DNA of 7,527 bases from Terriglobia bacterium (lineage in GTDB: Bacteria; Acidobacteriota; Terriglobia; UBA7540): assembly GCA_030049455.1 (NCBI GenBank), contig JASIKV010000565.1:1-7527 (forward strand). Reading direction: 5' to 3'. The translations under genes were made by a program, and so were the position numbers. Of this stretch, positions 6,012 to 7,527 are shown in pieces; positions within the stretch are counted from its first letter, which is position 1; each line of letters begins with the position of its first letter. Below the pieces are notes generated by a model. It saw only the letters and a program-made list of their open reading frames with translations, ran no database searches and had not been told where the DNA came from.

Positions 6012-7527
6012 ATGTCCTGGCTGCGAAACGCAATTTCAAGGGTGACAGGGCTCTTCGACAAAAGCCGGGTGCACGCTGACCTTGAGGATGAGCTGCGCGC
6101 GCACATCGAGATGCTTACGGAGGAGAAGATCCGCCAGGGCATGACACCGGCGGATGCCCGTTACGCTGCGCTGCGCAGCTTCGGCGGTGTCGAGCAGGCG
6201 AAACAAATCTGCCGCGAGGAATGGGGGCTGCCCATGCTCGAAGCCCTGGGGCAGGACCTGCGCTGCGGGTTTCGGCAATTGGGGCGAAACCGCTTGTTTA
6301 CAATCGTTGCAGTGACCACGCTGGCCCTGGGAATCGGCGCGAATGCCGCGATATTCAGCGCGGTCTATGCCGTGCTCTTGAAACCGCTGCCCTTTCCCAA
6401 TTCCGGCCAGTTGGTGCGGTTGTTTGAGGCCAATGACCGCGCGGGCATTGGGGGCGACGCCTGCTCCTACCTGGAATTCCAGGAATGGCAAAGACAGAAC
6501 CACGCTTTTAGTGGAATGGCGGCAGTTTCAGCGCATGAACTCACCCTCACCGGGCATGGTGAACCCACCGTCGTGCGCGTGGGCGACGTTACGTCGGACT
6601 TTTTTTCAGTTCTGGGTGTGCCGCCCGCTGCGGGCCGCGGCTTTCTTCCCCAGGACGATGTCCCGGGCGGCGAGCCGGTGGCGGTGATCAGCGATGAGTT
6701 GTGGCACAGCCGCTTCGGCGCCGACCCGGCCATGATCGGAAGCAGCATTGAGCTGGACAAGCGTTCGTTCACCGTTGTGGGAATCATGCCCGCCGGCTTC
6801 CGATTCTCATTCATCGATCAGGGGCCGACCCGGCAAGTCTGGGTACCAATTGTCCAGGATCCGTTTTTCGGCTCCATGGCCAAGCGCCCGACTATCCACT
6901 TGTTCACAGCCCTGGCGCGGCTGCGGCCGGGACTTTCGGTGGAGCAGGGGCGGGCCGACATGGAAGCCGTGGGCAGCCGGCTTTGGAAAGTGTATCGGCC
7001 GGGAGATGCAGGTTGGGCTGTGCGCGCCGCCACTCTGCGCGAAGCGATGATCGAGGGAACTTCCACTCCGCTGCTGATGCTGCTGGCCGCCGTCGGCCTG
7101 GTGCTTTTGATTGCCTGCGCGAATGTCGCCAACTTGCTGCTGGCGCGGGCAACTTCGCGCGCCAGGGAGTTCGCTTTGCGAGCGGCGCTGGGCGCGGGCC
7201 GCAATCGCATCCTGCGCCAATTGCTGACGGAGAGCGCGGTGCTGGCCCTGGTGGGCGCGGCGCTGGGAATCGCACTGGCGTATTGGGGCGTTCGAGGATT
7301 GAGTGGATTGCTCCCGGCCAGCTTTCCGCGCGCGGACTCGATTCGAATGGATGGTTCCGTGCTGGCCTTTGCTTTGGCTGTGTCTCTTGCCGCCAGTTTG
7401 CTGTTCGGAGTGGCGCCCGCGCTTTTTGCGGCGGATCCCCGCCTCTACGCCACGCTCCAGGAAAGCGGCGGCCGCCCGGGCGAAGGGAAGATGCGCAAGC
7501 GGGCGCGCAATTTCCTGGCCACTGCCG
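6012..7527 (+). CDS. MacB/FtsX-like ABC permease of ADOP type, 3'-truncated by window edge
   Basis: The frame is open from the ATG at 6012 to the last base (505 complete codons). Residues 1-90 form a soluble helical prefix (ADLEDELRAHIEML, then TPADARYAALRSFGG), the feature that marks ADOP permeases. A first membrane helix spans about 97-120 (TIVAVTTLALGIGANAAIFS). A MacB-type periplasmic domain follows to about 350, with the usual FFSVLGVPPAAGRGF and VVGIMPAGF elements. Then come the FtsX core helices near 353-378 (with ANVANLLLARAT), 404-428 and 449-470. Full members are around 800-900 aa with a second FtsX core, so roughly 60 percent is present. ADOPs usually lack a linked ATPase gene, and none is visible here. 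Proposed roles for MacB-like permeases include export of lipids, peptides or toxins by mechanotransmission; the substrate here is unknown. Regulation by the upstream PadR is inferred from adjacency. Confidence 0.95.
   Translation, partial: MSWLRNAISRVTGLFDKSRVHADLEDELRAHIEMLTEEKIRQGMTPADARYAALRSFGGVEQAKQICREEWGLPMLEALGQDLRCGFRQLGRNRLFTIVAVTTLALGIGANAAIFSAVYAVLLKPLPFPNSGQLVRLFEANDRAGIGGDACSYLEFQEWQRQNHAFSGMAAVSAHELTLTGHGEPTVVRVGDVTSDFFSVLGVPPAAGRGFLPQDDVPGGEPVAVISDELWHSRFGADPAMIGSSIELDKRSFTVVGIMPAGFRFSFIDQGPTRQVWVPIVQDPFFGSMAKRPTIHLFTALARLRPGLSVEQGRADMEAVGSRLWKVYRPGDAGWAVRAATLREAMIEGTSTPLLMLLAAVGLVLLIACANVANLLLARATSRAREFALRAALGAGRNRILRQLLTESAVLALVGAALGIALAYWGVRGLSGLLPASFPRADSIRMDGSVLAFALAVSLAASLLFGVAPALFAADPRLYATLQESGGRPGEGKMRKRARNFLATA

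Noticed and set aside
6036..6503. Minus-strand open frame of 155 codons opposite the ADOP N-terminus
   Set aside because: The plus strand encodes an unmistakable ADOP permease there; the antisense frame has no domain features.

Overview
The window (7,527 bases, GC-rich) reads entirely on the + strand and is almost completely coding. It most likely comes from a member of the Acidobacteriota. The best evidence is the right end: a PadR-type regulator followed directly by a MacB/FtsX-like permease with the extra N-terminal helical 'prefix' region. That pair (PadR plus ADOP, 'acidobacterial duplicated orphan permease') is a hallmark of that phylum. The assignment is inference from gene content.

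Left block (1-5459): a tight operon-like run of four genes in the order SGNH hydrolase (5'-truncated by the window edge), SGNH hydrolase, MBOAT membrane O-acyltransferase of the AlgI/PatA type, SGNH hydrolase. The junctions are a 4-base ATGA overlap, a 33-base gap and a 9-base gap. The two complete SGNH proteins have an N-terminal membrane or signal segment, a GDS nucleophile block, an intervening beta-rich region, then the GTN and DxxH blocks. An SGNH fold split by a beta-rich insert resembles the Ape1-type peptidoglycan O-acetylesterases. One MBOAT with several SGNH partners is the usual logic of extracytoplasmic O-acetylation: the MBOAT moves acetyl groups across the inner membrane, and SGNH proteins transfer them to, or remove them from, an envelope glycan. 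Nothing in the window identifies the glycan. The three SGNH proteins are clearly paralogous and share an unusual A-M-G-G-x-G-[ST]-x-x-R-W signature between the GTN and DxxH blocks.

Intergenic region (5460-5638): a GC-rich hairpin just after the last SGNH stop may end the operon. A good sigma70-type promoter (TTGACT, 17 bases, TATCCT) and a strong AGGAG ribosome binding site then precede padR. An imperfect inverted repeat overlaps this promoter and is a candidate autoregulatory operator.

Right block (5639-7527): the PadR-family repressor (113 aa), then 31 bases later an ADOP permease that runs off the right edge with about 505 codons visible. The two are probably co-transcribed and unrelated in function to the O-acetylation block.

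I saw no tRNA, rRNA, CRISPR array, insertion sequence or integrase. The most interesting content is the three-SGNH/one-MBOAT locus, a recognisable biochemical theme with unusual family expansion and lineage-specific add-ons rather than a demonstrably new system.
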